NCBI RefSeq assembly: GCF_902769175.1
Contig: NZ_CACXNW010000004.1
Span: 49,698 to 113,697, forward strand
Length of the DNA stretch: 64,000 nt
From: an uncultured Methanobrevibacter sp.
GTDB taxonomy: Archaea > Methanobacteriota > Methanobacteria > Methanobacteriales > Methanobacteriaceae
Reading direction: 5' to 3'
Position numbers and translations under genes: made by a program. The notes beneath the pieces were generated by a model that did not search any database, had not been told where the DNA came from, and saw only the letters and a list, made by a program, of their open reading frames with translations. This document shows, piece by piece, positions 30,427 through 41,200 of the stretch; the stretch's first letter is position 1; every line of letters starts with the position of its first letter.

Positions 30427-30921
30427 ATTAAACTAATTAACGGAACTCAAATAAACTACTATTTCATTTGTAAAACTAAATTGTGGTTATTTTCACATAA
30501 TATACAAATGGAACAAGAATCTGATAATGTTTCTTTAGGTAAACAGCTACATGAAAATTCATATAAAAAAGAAAAAGAATTCTTAATAGACAACCTAATA
30601 AATGTGGACTTTATTAAATACAAAGATCCAATTGAAATTCATGAAGTTAAAAAGACGCAATCTATGGAAAAGTCTCATGAATATCAATTATTATATTATA
30701 TGTACTATCTAAAGAATGAAAAGGATATTAACAATACTGTAGGTTATCTTAATTATCCTAATATCAGAAAGGAAATTAAGATAGAACTTACAGAAGAGAA
30801 AGAAAAAGAACTTGAACTTGTTCTAGATGATATTATCAATATTATAAATTCAGATATTCCAAACCCTAAAAAGTCTAGGATTTGTCGAAAATGTGCTTAT
30901 TTTGAATTTTGTTTTTCTTAA
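30427..30921 (+). CDS. cas4: CRISPR adaptation exonuclease Cas4, apparent ATT start
   Basis: A protein of 164 residues. Cas4 trims prespacers and selects PAM-bearing ends with Cas1-Cas2. Starting at ATT (30427) gives MKLINGTQINYYFICKTKLW, the normal Cas4 N-terminus, including the first iron-sulfur cysteine (Cys15). The other three are Cys153, Cys156 and Cys162 in RICRKCAYFEFC. The nuclease residues lie in PIEIHEVKKT (E-x-x-x-K). AGGTGATT at 30417-30424 is correctly placed for the ATT. The stop TAA at 30424 closes the frame just upstream, and no ATG, GTG or TTG precedes the conserved part. With the first available start (TTG 30481) the cluster cysteine would be lost. Confidence 0.9.
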   Translation: MKLINGTQINYYFICKTKLWLFSHNIQMEQESDNVSLGKQLHENSYKKEKEFLIDNLINVDFIKYKDPIEIHEVKKTQSMEKSHEYQLLYYMYYLKNEKDINNTVGYLNYPNIRKEIKIELTEEKEKELELVLDDIINIINSDIPNPKKSRICRKCAYFEFCFS

Positions 30922-30935
30922 GAAGGAGGTTTATA

Positions 30936-31904
30936 ATGTCTAAAAAGAATTATTATTTATCATCCGAAGGTATTTTAAAAAGAAAAGAGAATACAATATA
31001 CTTTGTAAATGAAAAAGGTTCAAAGCCATTACCTATTAATAAAATATATTCAATTTATGCTTATGGCCAAATAACCATCTCATCACAAGTAATTAATCTA
31101 TTTGCAAAAGAAGGAATTCCAATTCATTTCTTTAATTACTATGGTTATTACAATGGCAGCTTTTATCCAAGAGAATCTTTACTTTCAGGAGACTTATTAA
31201 TCAAGCAAGCTGAACATAACATTGATTTTTCTAAAAGACTTAAGCTTGCAAAACTTTTTGTTGAAGGTTCCGCAAAAAACATCCTAAAAGTACTGGCATA
31301 TTATAAAATAGAAAACAACATAAAAGAAACCATAACAGAAATAGAAAAAGCGAGTAAAATAACTGAAGTTATGAATGTTGAAGGTAGAATACGTGCAGAG
31401 TATTATAAGTATTTTGATGATATACTTCCTGATGAATTTAAAATGGAAGGTAGATCAAGACAGCCTCCTACAAATATGATTAATTCGTTAATTAGTTTTG
31501 GTAATTCAATGATGTATTCAACTGTACTGTCTGAATTATATAATACTCAACTTAATCCAACTATTTCCTATTTGCATGAACCTTCTGAGAGAAGATTTTC
31601 TCTTGCTCTTGATTTAAGTGAAATATTTAAACCTTTTCTTGTAGATAGGGTTATATTTTATTTGGTAAATAAGAAAATGATTACTAAAAAAGACTTTAAT
31701 CAAGATCTAAATTGTTGTCTATTGAATGATAAAGGAAGAGCTACTTTCATTAAGGAATATAATAAACGACTGGAAACAACTATTAAACATAAGGATTTGG
31801 GCAGGAAAGTTTCTTATCAAAGATTAATTCGTTTGGAGGCTTATAAACTTAAAAAGCATGTATTAGGCATGAGAACTTATGACCCATTTGTGATTTGGTG
31901 GTAA
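30936..31904 (+). CDS. cas1: CRISPR integrase Cas1
   Basis: A protein of 322 residues, the integrase that inserts new spacers next to the leader together with Cas2. The metal-binding residues are Glu149 (NVEGRIRAEYY), His214 (YLHEPSERRFSLALD) and Asp226 (ALDLSEIFKP). RSRQPPTNMINSLISFGNSMMY is the usual helix before the active-site His. The ATG at 30936 is preceded by AGAAGGAGG, the strongest ribosome site in the operon, and lies 14 bases behind the cas4 stop. Confidence 0.97.
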   Translation: MSKKNYYLSSEGILKRKENTIYFVNEKGSKPLPINKIYSIYAYGQITISSQVINLFAKEGIPIHFFNYYGYYNGSFYPRESLLSGDLLIKQAEHNIDFSKRLKLAKLFVEGSAKNILKVLAYYKIENNIKETITEIEKASKITEVMNVEGRIRAEYYKYFDDILPDEFKMEGRSRQPPTNMINSLISFGNSMMYSTVLSELYNTQLNPTISYLHEPSERRFSLALDLSEIFKPFLVDRVIFYLVNKKMITKKDFNQDLNCCLLNDKGRATFIKEYNKRLETTIKHKDLGRKVSYQRLIRLEAYKLKKHVLGMRTYDPFVIWW

Positions 31905-31909
31905 TTTTT

Positions 31910-32173
31910 ATGTATGTTATAATAGTTTATGATGTTAAGGTAGAAAGAGTTAATAAAGTAAAAAGCTTTTTAAGGCAACATTTATTTTGGATACAAAATT
32001 CAGTATTTGAAGGAGAATTAACCAAAAGTGAATTTAAAAAAGTTAGTGATGGATTAATGGATATAATTGATGAAGAGTGTGATTCTGTAATTATTTATCA
32101 ATTAATGATGGAAGAATCTTTGACTAGAAAAGTTTTAGGAGTTGAAAAGTCCCCAATAGATGAGATTCTTTAA
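31910..32173 (+). CDS. cas2: CRISPR adaptation protein Cas2
   Basis: A protein of 87 residues that forms the dimeric bridge of the Cas1-Cas2 integrase. It has the ferredoxin-like pattern MYVIIVYDVKVERVNKVKSF with the conserved Asp at the end of the first strand, then LRQHLFWIQNSVFEGELT and SVIIYQL. The ATG at 31910 is five bases behind the cas1 stop. It is the last cas gene; a T-rich 102-bp stretch separates it from the array. Confidence 0.96.
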   Translation: MYVIIVYDVKVERVNKVKSFLRQHLFWIQNSVFEGELTKSEFKKVSDGLMDIIDEECDSVIIYQLMMEESLTRKVLGVEKSPIDEIL

Positions 32174-32275
32174 ATTTTTTATTCTTTTTTTTATTTTTTT
32201 TTTTTTTTTAAATTAAAATATATTTTTTTTAATCTTTATTTTGTACATATAAAAAAGAGGTTTTGTTTTATTATT
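32174..32275. other. T-rich gap between cas2 and the array
   Basis: About 60 bases of T-rich text directly after the cas2 stop look like an archaeal terminator. ACATATAAAAAAG at 32245-32257 could be a plus-strand TATA box about 25 bases before the first repeat. If the array is read on the minus strand, as the repeat suggests, this is the trailer; if not, it is a very short leader. Confidence 0.5.
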
Positions 32276-35200
32276 ATTTCAATCCCAAAATGATCTTATT
32301 TTAACTCAAAACCCGTATTATTTCATCGGGATGCACACTCATTTCAATCCCAAAATGGTCTTATTTTAACGCTCCTCCAGGCATGAAACAATTCCATGAA
32401 GAAGACTATTTCAATCCCAAAATGGTCTTATTTTAACCTGTTACTACTCTTGGTGAGTTTTGTTTCAGTGCCTGATTTCAATCCCAAAATGGTCTTATTT
32501 TAACCATTTCCATGGTTTGAAACCAAAACACCTGAATCTATTTCAATCCCAAAATGGTCTTATTTTAACTTTGGAGACTTATGTTGTTACAGATGACTTA
32601 TACTGATTTCAATCCCAAAATGGTCTTATTTTAACACATAAAGAATATGATAGAATATATTAGCACAATTAGATTTCAATCCCAAAATGGTCTTATTTTA
32701 ACAATGATAGAATATATTAGCACAATTAGATTTCAATCCCAAAATGGTCTTATTTTAACACAAGAGAGATTTCCTGCACAATAGTGAACAGGAAGATTTC
32801 AATCCCAAAATGGTCTTATTTTAACTTGGTTACCATATCTGTTAGTAAAGTGGTTACCAAATTTCAATCCCAAAATGGTCTTATTTTAACTTACAACTCC
32901 ATTATTATGCAAGTTTTTTGCCCATTATTTCAATCCCAAAATGGTCTTATTTTAACTCTTTGGCAGCTCTGCTATGATGCTTTGTGCCAATGCATTTCAA
33001 TCCCAAAATGGTCTTATTTTAACTGGCAGGATATGGGTATATTATCACAAAATATCCTCATTTCAATCCCAAAATGGTCTTATTTTAACAAGAAGCATTA
33101 ATAGACTTTTATAACAAGCATAATTTATTTCAATCCCAAAATGGTCTTATTTTAACAAGCAGTAAAAGTAATGAAACATAATACTAAGTACTTATTTCAA
33201 TCCCAAAATGGTCTTATTTTAACTCCCAAAAAAAATAGAGAGTGTGATGAATGATGAAATTTCAATCCCAAAATGGTCTTATTTTAACTAGATAAAGACA
33301 AAGATTATACAAAAATATTAAAATAATTTCAATCCCAAAATGGTCTTATTTTAACGAGTATTTTAGAAGCTCTAAAATATGCTGCAGAATTATTTCAATC
33401 CCAAAATGGTCTTATTTTAACTAACATTCACCGATGTTAGTTTTGGTGAGCATACTCATTTCAATCCCAAAATGGTCTTATTTTAACCTGTATAGCAGCA
33501 TGTTCTTTTGCCTCATCTTCCCATATTTCAATCCCAAAATGGTCTTATTTTAACCTTATCTTCAATGTACTTGTCAGGGAAAGTGTCAAATTTCAATCCC
33601 AAAATGGTCTTATTTTAACCCTAACACATAGCAGGTTTCATAACACCGCAAGGAGATTTCAATCCCAAAATGGTCTTATTTTAACTCTGTACTGCCGCAC
33701 ATTGGACATTTACGTATGAATAATTTCAATCCCAAAATGGTCTTATTTTAACTTTGCTAACCAATCCAGAAGAGGAATGATTATCATTATTTCAATCCCA
33801 AAATGGTCTTATTTTAACATGTGGCTGTTTCTTCAACTATCTTTTCAGCTTCCATATTTCAATCCCAAAATGGTCTTATTTTAACACGGGACCAGAAAAA
33901 GACAATAGGAGATGATACAGAATTTCAATCCCAAAATGGTCTTATTTTAACTCCTTTTTGTTGCGTTTCACTGATGATATGATTGTATTTCAATCCCAAA
34001 ATGATCTTATTTTAACTGGGTATCACGTTTTTTCAACGTTTCCACTGGTGGATTTCAATCCCAAAATGGTCTTATTTTAACCAGAACAAGTTGAATAGAT
34101 TATTCTATCACTATCAAATTTCAATCCCAAAATGGTCTTATTTTAACAGGACAAATGCTCCGGGTGTGCCTGGAGCATGATTCAATTTCAATCCCAAAAT
34201 GGTCTTATTTTAACTTTGCAACATAGTCTATGTTCTTTCGACTAGTTGGCATTTCAATCCCAAAATGGTCTTATTTTAACTTGAAACAACGGGTAGGGAT
34301 ACTGGTAATACCTTGATTTCAATCCCAAAATGGTCTTATTTTAACAAGAAGAGTCCTTGAAAAAAGTCTTGATATATGGCCATTTCAATCCCAAAATGGT
34401 CTTATTTTAACTCATATTCCTTGTAGGTGTCATTAACCGCTTTGTTGATTTCAATCCCAAAATGGTCTTATTTTAACAAAAAACATGAGAATAACAGGAG
34501 GAGGCATATAATAATTTCAATCCCAAAATGGTCTTATTTTAACAAGTCTTTGAAGTAGTGATGTGCTCTGTCGGATTCATTTCAATCCCAAAATGGTCTT
34601 ATTTTAACCTTATTGAATGAGGAAGATTTTGATATATTAACAGTATTTCAATCCCAAAATGGTCTTATTTTAACTTATTATGCACCATACGGAGCGGTGG
34701 AATATGCGACATTTCAATCCCAAAATGGTCTTATTTTAACCAGAGAATACAGCTTTACCCTCACCATCAGTATAGATATTTCAATCCCAAAATGGTCTTA
34801 TTTTAACTTGATGTTCCCGAGTGCCTTTTTGACGTTCCTTGTATTTCAATCCCAAAATGGTCTTATTTTAACGATTTATCAATCAGCATCAGAAATGAAG
34901 ATAATGCATTTCAATCCCAAAATGGTCTTATTTTAACTTTCTGGTTTCTGCAGATAATGATTTGCCATAATTGATTTCAATCCCAAAATGGTCTTATTTT
35001 AACACTCATATTTTCATGAATCTTACATTCATTACTCAAATTTCAATCCCAAAATGGTCTTATTTTAACCGGCACGTATATGGGGCGGGATATGAGTTGT
35101 GAAGATATTTCAATCCCAAAATGGTCTTATTTTAACTAATCTAAATATTCCATTCCTATATTCCGTGAAAATAATTTCAATCCCAAAATGGTCTTATTTT

Positions 35201-38200
35201 AACGATGAGGAACCAGTCTCCTTGTCTCGTATGAGTGATGATTTCAATCCCAAAATGGTCTTATTTTAACTCATCAACGATACCAAATACTCCTCGATAT
35301 GGTGAATTTCAATCCCAAAATGGTCTTATTTTAACAACTTGATAGAGGCGTTTGATGAATCTAAAAAGGAAATTTCAATCCCAAAATGGTCTTATTTTAA
35401 CTTTCCCAAAACTCAGGGAAAAAATAATGAAAGGAGGATTTCAATCCCAAAATGGTCTTATTTTAACTCAAACAGGACATATATGCTGCAAACAGTTTCA
35501 CACATTTCAATCCCAAAATGGTCTTATTTTAACTCATCTTTACGATGAGGACAAATGCTCCAGTTGTGTTATTTCAATCCCAAAATGGTCTTATTTTAAC
35601 TTGTTGATGAGGACAGTAACCCTCTCAACGAGGCAAATTTCAATCCCAAAATGGTCTTATTTTAACTCGTCCACAATAGCTCATTGGCCTTCTTTTCTGG
35701 ATTTCAATCCCAAAATGGTCTTATTTTAACCTTCCCATTCGTATCAGTCAAGGTTAAGTATCCTGCATTTCAATCCCAAAATGGTCTTATTTTAACCCCG
35801 TTCAGCAAGATTATCATCCTCCATCATCATCTCAATTTCAATCCCAAAATGGTCTTATTTTAACTTAGCAGCCCTTTTCCAAACCGTAAGAGTATTATTC
35901 ATTTCAATCCCAAAATGGTCTTATTTTAACTTGATTTGCTTAATTTTCTTCTGGTTTCTGCAGATAAATTTCAATCCCAAAATGGTCTTATTTTAACTAC
36001 TACTATCGTATCAGATGTGCTGCAAGCTTGCAAATTTCAATCCCAAAATGGTCTTATTTTAACTTGTTTGTACACCCCATACCAAACAAACTCAGGAAAT
36101 TTCAATCCCAAAATGGTCTTATTTTAACATGTAGGCGATTCTGTTGAATTAACAGTCAATGCAAATTTCAATCCCAAAATGGTCTTATTTTAACAATCAA
36201 ATATCCGCGAGCGGTAAGCCAATATACTGGATTTCAATCCCAAAATGGTCTTATTTTAACGGCATTCATCAGCCCCTGGATTCCCTTCATTGCAATATTT
36301 CAATCCCAAAATGGTCTTATTTTAACGCGTCGTAAGACACAATGGTTACATCCAAATAACCGGATTTCAATCCCAAAATGGTCTTATTTTAACACCCACA
36401 CAGCGCTATCTGTATCACAATTCCTTCAAAATTTCAATCCCAAAATGGTCTTATTTTAACATGAACAGTCCCGTGGACCATGGGCTTTTAAGCTCCATTT
36501 CAATCCCAAAATGGTCTTATTTTAACTATATATTTTGGCATGATGATAGGCAGTCAGAAGGAATTTCAATCCCAAAATGGTCTTATTTTAACAACCCTAC
36601 CTAAAAGAAGCTCATACAGGTCTTTTCAATTTCAATCCCAAAATGATCTTATTTTAACGGTCTCCGTACCCAATATTCACAGTAGCTTCAGACACATTTC
36701 AATCCCAAAATGGTCTTATTTTAACTTTCCAGTTCCGCGATTTTCTTGATGATTTTTTCTTATTTCAATCCCAAAATGGTCTTATTTTAACGCGGAGGGT
36801 CTTCCAATTGCACATAGATATTTGCCATATTTCAATCCCAAAATGGTCTTATTTTAACTACGGGATATTACCGTCTATCATGCGGATTAGGTCAATTTCA
36901 ATCCCAAAATGGTCTTATTTTAACACTACATTGCCCAATGCCAAAGTAACACTGGACAAATTTCAATCCCAAAATGGTCTTATTTTAACTGTTAGGACAA
37001 CGCTTCTTTGACCGAACTTACCCGTATTTCAATCCCAAAATGGTCTTATTTTAACGCTTACTCGTAACCAGATTAATACAGTGATCAACCGTATTTCAAT
37101 CCCAAAATGGTCTTATTTTAACAGCGAACACTGTTCTGTTCATCATACGGGTAGGGAAGATTTCAATCCCAAAATGGTCTTATTTTAACTATGTTGACTA
37201 TCTCATCAACTTCAGATGAGGACAAATTTCAATCCCAAAATGGTCTTATTTTAACCACTTCCTTAGCTATTTCTATTATAGCAGGTGTTTCATTTCAATC
37301 CCAAAATGGTCTTATTTTAACGCATACTGCCTGTAATATCAAGATTAACAAAAACAGAATTTCAATCCCAAAATGGTCTTATTTTAACGAAGACATCACT
37401 AAAAAAAATAGAAGATATGAAAAGATTTCAATCCCAAAATGGTCTTATTTTAACTAAAAAATCAGAAAAAGTAAAAATAATAGAATAAACAATTTCAATC
37501 CCAAAATGGTCTTATTTTAACCAAGGAAATTCATGACTCGTGCTGCGAGCTCAATTGCATTTCAATCCCAAAATGGTCTTATTTTAACTATTGAGGTGAA
37601 TAAAGTGAAATTTGTTGATTTTTATTTCAATCCCAAAATGGTCTTATTTTAACTCGTCATATCACTGGAAAAGTGTATAATGAGAATAATTTCAATCCCA
37701 AAATGGTCTTATTTTAACTGACGGACGAGGTATTTATTTTTATGACGCCTGTGCAATTTCAATCCCAAAATGGTCTTATTTTAACCTTGATAATCAATAT
37801 TAAAGCAATTGTAGTTTACGGAATTTCAATCCCAAAATGGTCTTATTTTAACCGACCCATTTGAAGCAACAGAGAAGGGTTATGATAGATTTCAATCCCA
37901 AAATGGTCTTATTTTAACCAGTCCACAGCAGCTCATAGACAATGCAGGAAGATTATTTCAATCCCAAAATGGTCTTATTTTAACTATTACCTCTTTGAAG
38001 ATGTCTTCAACTAGTTTTTTATTTCAATCCCAAAATGGTCTTATTTTAACGGGCCAATTGTTGCAATCATAGCCGCCTTGGTGGCATATTTCAATCCCAA
38101 AATGGTCTTATTTTAACACTTGTAGAATCCACAGACATGCGCAAATTGATAATATTTCAATCCCAAAATGGTCTTATTTTAACGGATATCCTCTCTTTTC

Positions 38201-41200
38201 ATTAGTTTTTCACGCAATTTATTTCAATCCCAAAATGGTCTTATTTTAACTTATACTCCACATTCAAGGTGCATTTTGGGAATATGAATTTCAATCCCAA
38301 AATGGTCTTATTTTAACTGAATTATGCGAGGCAACAGAAACAATAGAAAAAGAATTTCAATCCCAAAATGGTCTTATTTTAACATGTATCAGGCAGAGAC
38401 CCCTTAACAACCGATGAAAAATTTCAATCCCAAAATGGTCTTATTTTAACCAATTATTCAGTATAATTCTGAGTGGAACATATCAACATTTCAATCCCAA
38501 AATGGTCTTATTTTAACCACTATCAAGTCTGTTATGACGTCTAGGAGTCTGGTATATTTCAATCCCAAAATGGTCTTATTTTAACCATGAATAACCTCAT
38601 CACGTGTGTCTTTTCGGTACATGATTTCAATCCCAAAATGGTCTTATTTTAACATAATGTAACACCATGAAGTGTTTCCCGTGAACGAATTTCAATCCCA
38701 AAATGGTCTTATTTTAACAATCAGAAGGTGAATGTCAGCGGTACAATGAATCTTAATTTCAATCCCAAAATGGTCTTATTTTAACTCCTTAGTTTCTTCT
38801 TTGCTTCATCTGTGATTGTTCATTTCAATCCCAAAATGGTCTTATTTTAACCAAATCAATCCAGATGCATTATTTTTTTGGGATCAAATTTCAATCCCAA
38901 AATGGTCTTATTTTAACTTGATTTTCTAAATCCAGTGAGCGTGGACAAAAATATTTCAATCCCAAAATGGTCTTATTTTAACTTTGCACTACTAGCACAT
39001 GTGAGAGGTGATTGTAGAATTTCAATCCCAAAATGGTCTTATTTTAACTGTTGAAAAATCATAAAGGTAAATGTGCAAAATTACAATTTCAATCCCAAAA
39101 TGGTCTTATTTTAACGAAAAGGATGATATATGACCGGCGTAGCATTGGTTAATTTCAATCCCAAAATGGTCTTATTTTAACTGTCTTGTAGACTTTCAAG
39201 CTTTTGTGATTGTGATTAATTTCAATCCCAAAATGGTCTTATTTTAACTTGTTGATGAGGACAGCAACCCCTTGAATGAGGCGAATTTCAATCCCAAAAT
39301 GGTCTTATTTTAACCTATGTAATAGCTGAGGAGCTTGACGATGAAGACCAATTTCAATCCCAAAATGGTCTTATTTTAACCAACTATTAAACGTGAGGGT
39401 TACACCCTCTACCTCAAATTTCAATCCCAAAATGGTCTTATTTTAACTTCCAGTTCCGCGATTTTCTTGATGATTTTTTCTTTATTTCAATCCCAAAATG
39501 GTCTTATTTTAACCTACCTCGTATTTGAAATAGACCACCGTACTATCCGATTTCAATCCCAAAATGGTCTTATTTTAACTTGAGTAATGCTCGTAGCCGT
39601 AATAATGAACGGCAATATTTCAATCCCAAAATGGTCTTATTTTAACACCTACAACAGCTAACATGGTATTTCAGAGCTTTCTATTTCAATCCCAAAATGG
39701 TCTTATTTTAACTAATATGGGCAAAGTACTATTTGAAAACATAGATTAATTTCAATCCCAAAATGGTCTTATTTTAACTTTTACTCTGTTCGAAATAAAC
39801 AGTATGCTCTCTGAGATTTCAATCCCAAAATGGTCTTATTTTAACAATGTCTGTGCAGACAAGTTGAAAGAGCACCAGACACCATTTCAATCCCAAAATG
39901 GTCTTATTTTAACTTTTTTTCAATAAAAAATTCATTTTGTTCGTACATGTATTTCAATCCCAAAATGGTCTTATTTTAACAATAATATTCGGTTTTTTCC
40001 TCTGCAACGATACGATTATTTCAATCCCAAAATGGTCTTATTTTAACGCGGTATGTGGACCCGTGCAAGCAATATAATGGCGCAATTTCAATCCCAAAAT
40101 GGTCTTATTTTAACACAATCAAACCTTCAATTATATAAGTCTGGAGGAAATTTCAATCCCAAAATGGTCTTATTTTAACATTGGCTAAACAATGAAGGCG
40201 TTACAAACGCATATATTTCAATCCCAAAATGGTCTTATTTTAACTTGTTTCATACTATACGAACATACGATTTTTTCTTATTTCAATCCCAAAATGGTCT
40301 TATTTTAACTCCCATAACTTGCAAGTGGTTAATCCTCCATCTTCCATTTCAATCCCAAAATGGTCTTATTTTAACGAACAAAACAAAATAGAATCACAAC
40401 AAAGACTAGTAATTTCAATCCCAAAATGGTCTTATTTTAACATTAGAAAAAAAAAGAATATTAGAGGTGAAAAAAAAATTTCAATCCCAAAATGGTCTTA
40501 TTTTAACATTGTAATGTTTTTGATGGTGAAAGGTGGCATCATGATTTCAATCCCAAAATGGTCTTATTTTAACGCCTACACAAGAAGAAAAGGATGAGGA
40601 ATGAAGACAAATTTCAATCCCAAAATGGTCTTATTTTAACATCTATGATTACGGTTAATCGTTTACATGAGAATCTATTTCAATCCCAAAATGGTCTTAT
40701 TTTAACATGACATACGAGAATGGCTACTACTATACAAAGAAACATTTCAATCCCAAAATGGTCTTATTTTAACACCAGTGCTGCTTTTTGCTTTGCTTAA
40801 TTTTTTTCATTTCAATCCCAAAATGGTCTTATTTTAACTTGAAAATGTTCATCCGCATAGATTCAGACGGACAAATTTCAATCCCAAAATGGTCTTATTT
40901 TAACAGGGACGGCGGACCAAGGTTATTAGGCAATTTGGGTATTTCAATCCCAAAATGGTCTTATTTTAACCTGTTTGTAGCATTGTCCTGTCCTCATAAT
41001 GTGGTAATTTCAATCCCAAAATGGTCTTATTTTAACCGAGAAAAACCTCATTTTCATCGGGCAAATTGACAATTTCAATCCCAAAATGGTCTTATTTTAA
41101 CGCTTGTAGTGAGATTATCTGTTAGACCAATCATACACATTTCAATCCCAAAATGGTCTTATTTTAACGATAATGAAGGCATAGGCGTTTTCTCAAGTCT

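Noticed and set aside
30909..30935. Upstream start for cas1 overlapping cas4
   Set aside because: It would translate the AAGGAGG site and add MFFLRRRFI, not part of Cas1. The ATG at 30936 fits the family.
32245..32275. Plus-strand leader directly after cas2
   Set aside because: Kept only as an alternative. The repeat handle, mutated repeats and far-end promoter all favour the opposite polarity.
32957..32993. Spacer sharing CTTTGTGC with the reverse complement of the mini-array spacer start
   Set aside because: An eight-base match in an AT-rich 64-kb window is expected by chance, and it is not in a promoter.
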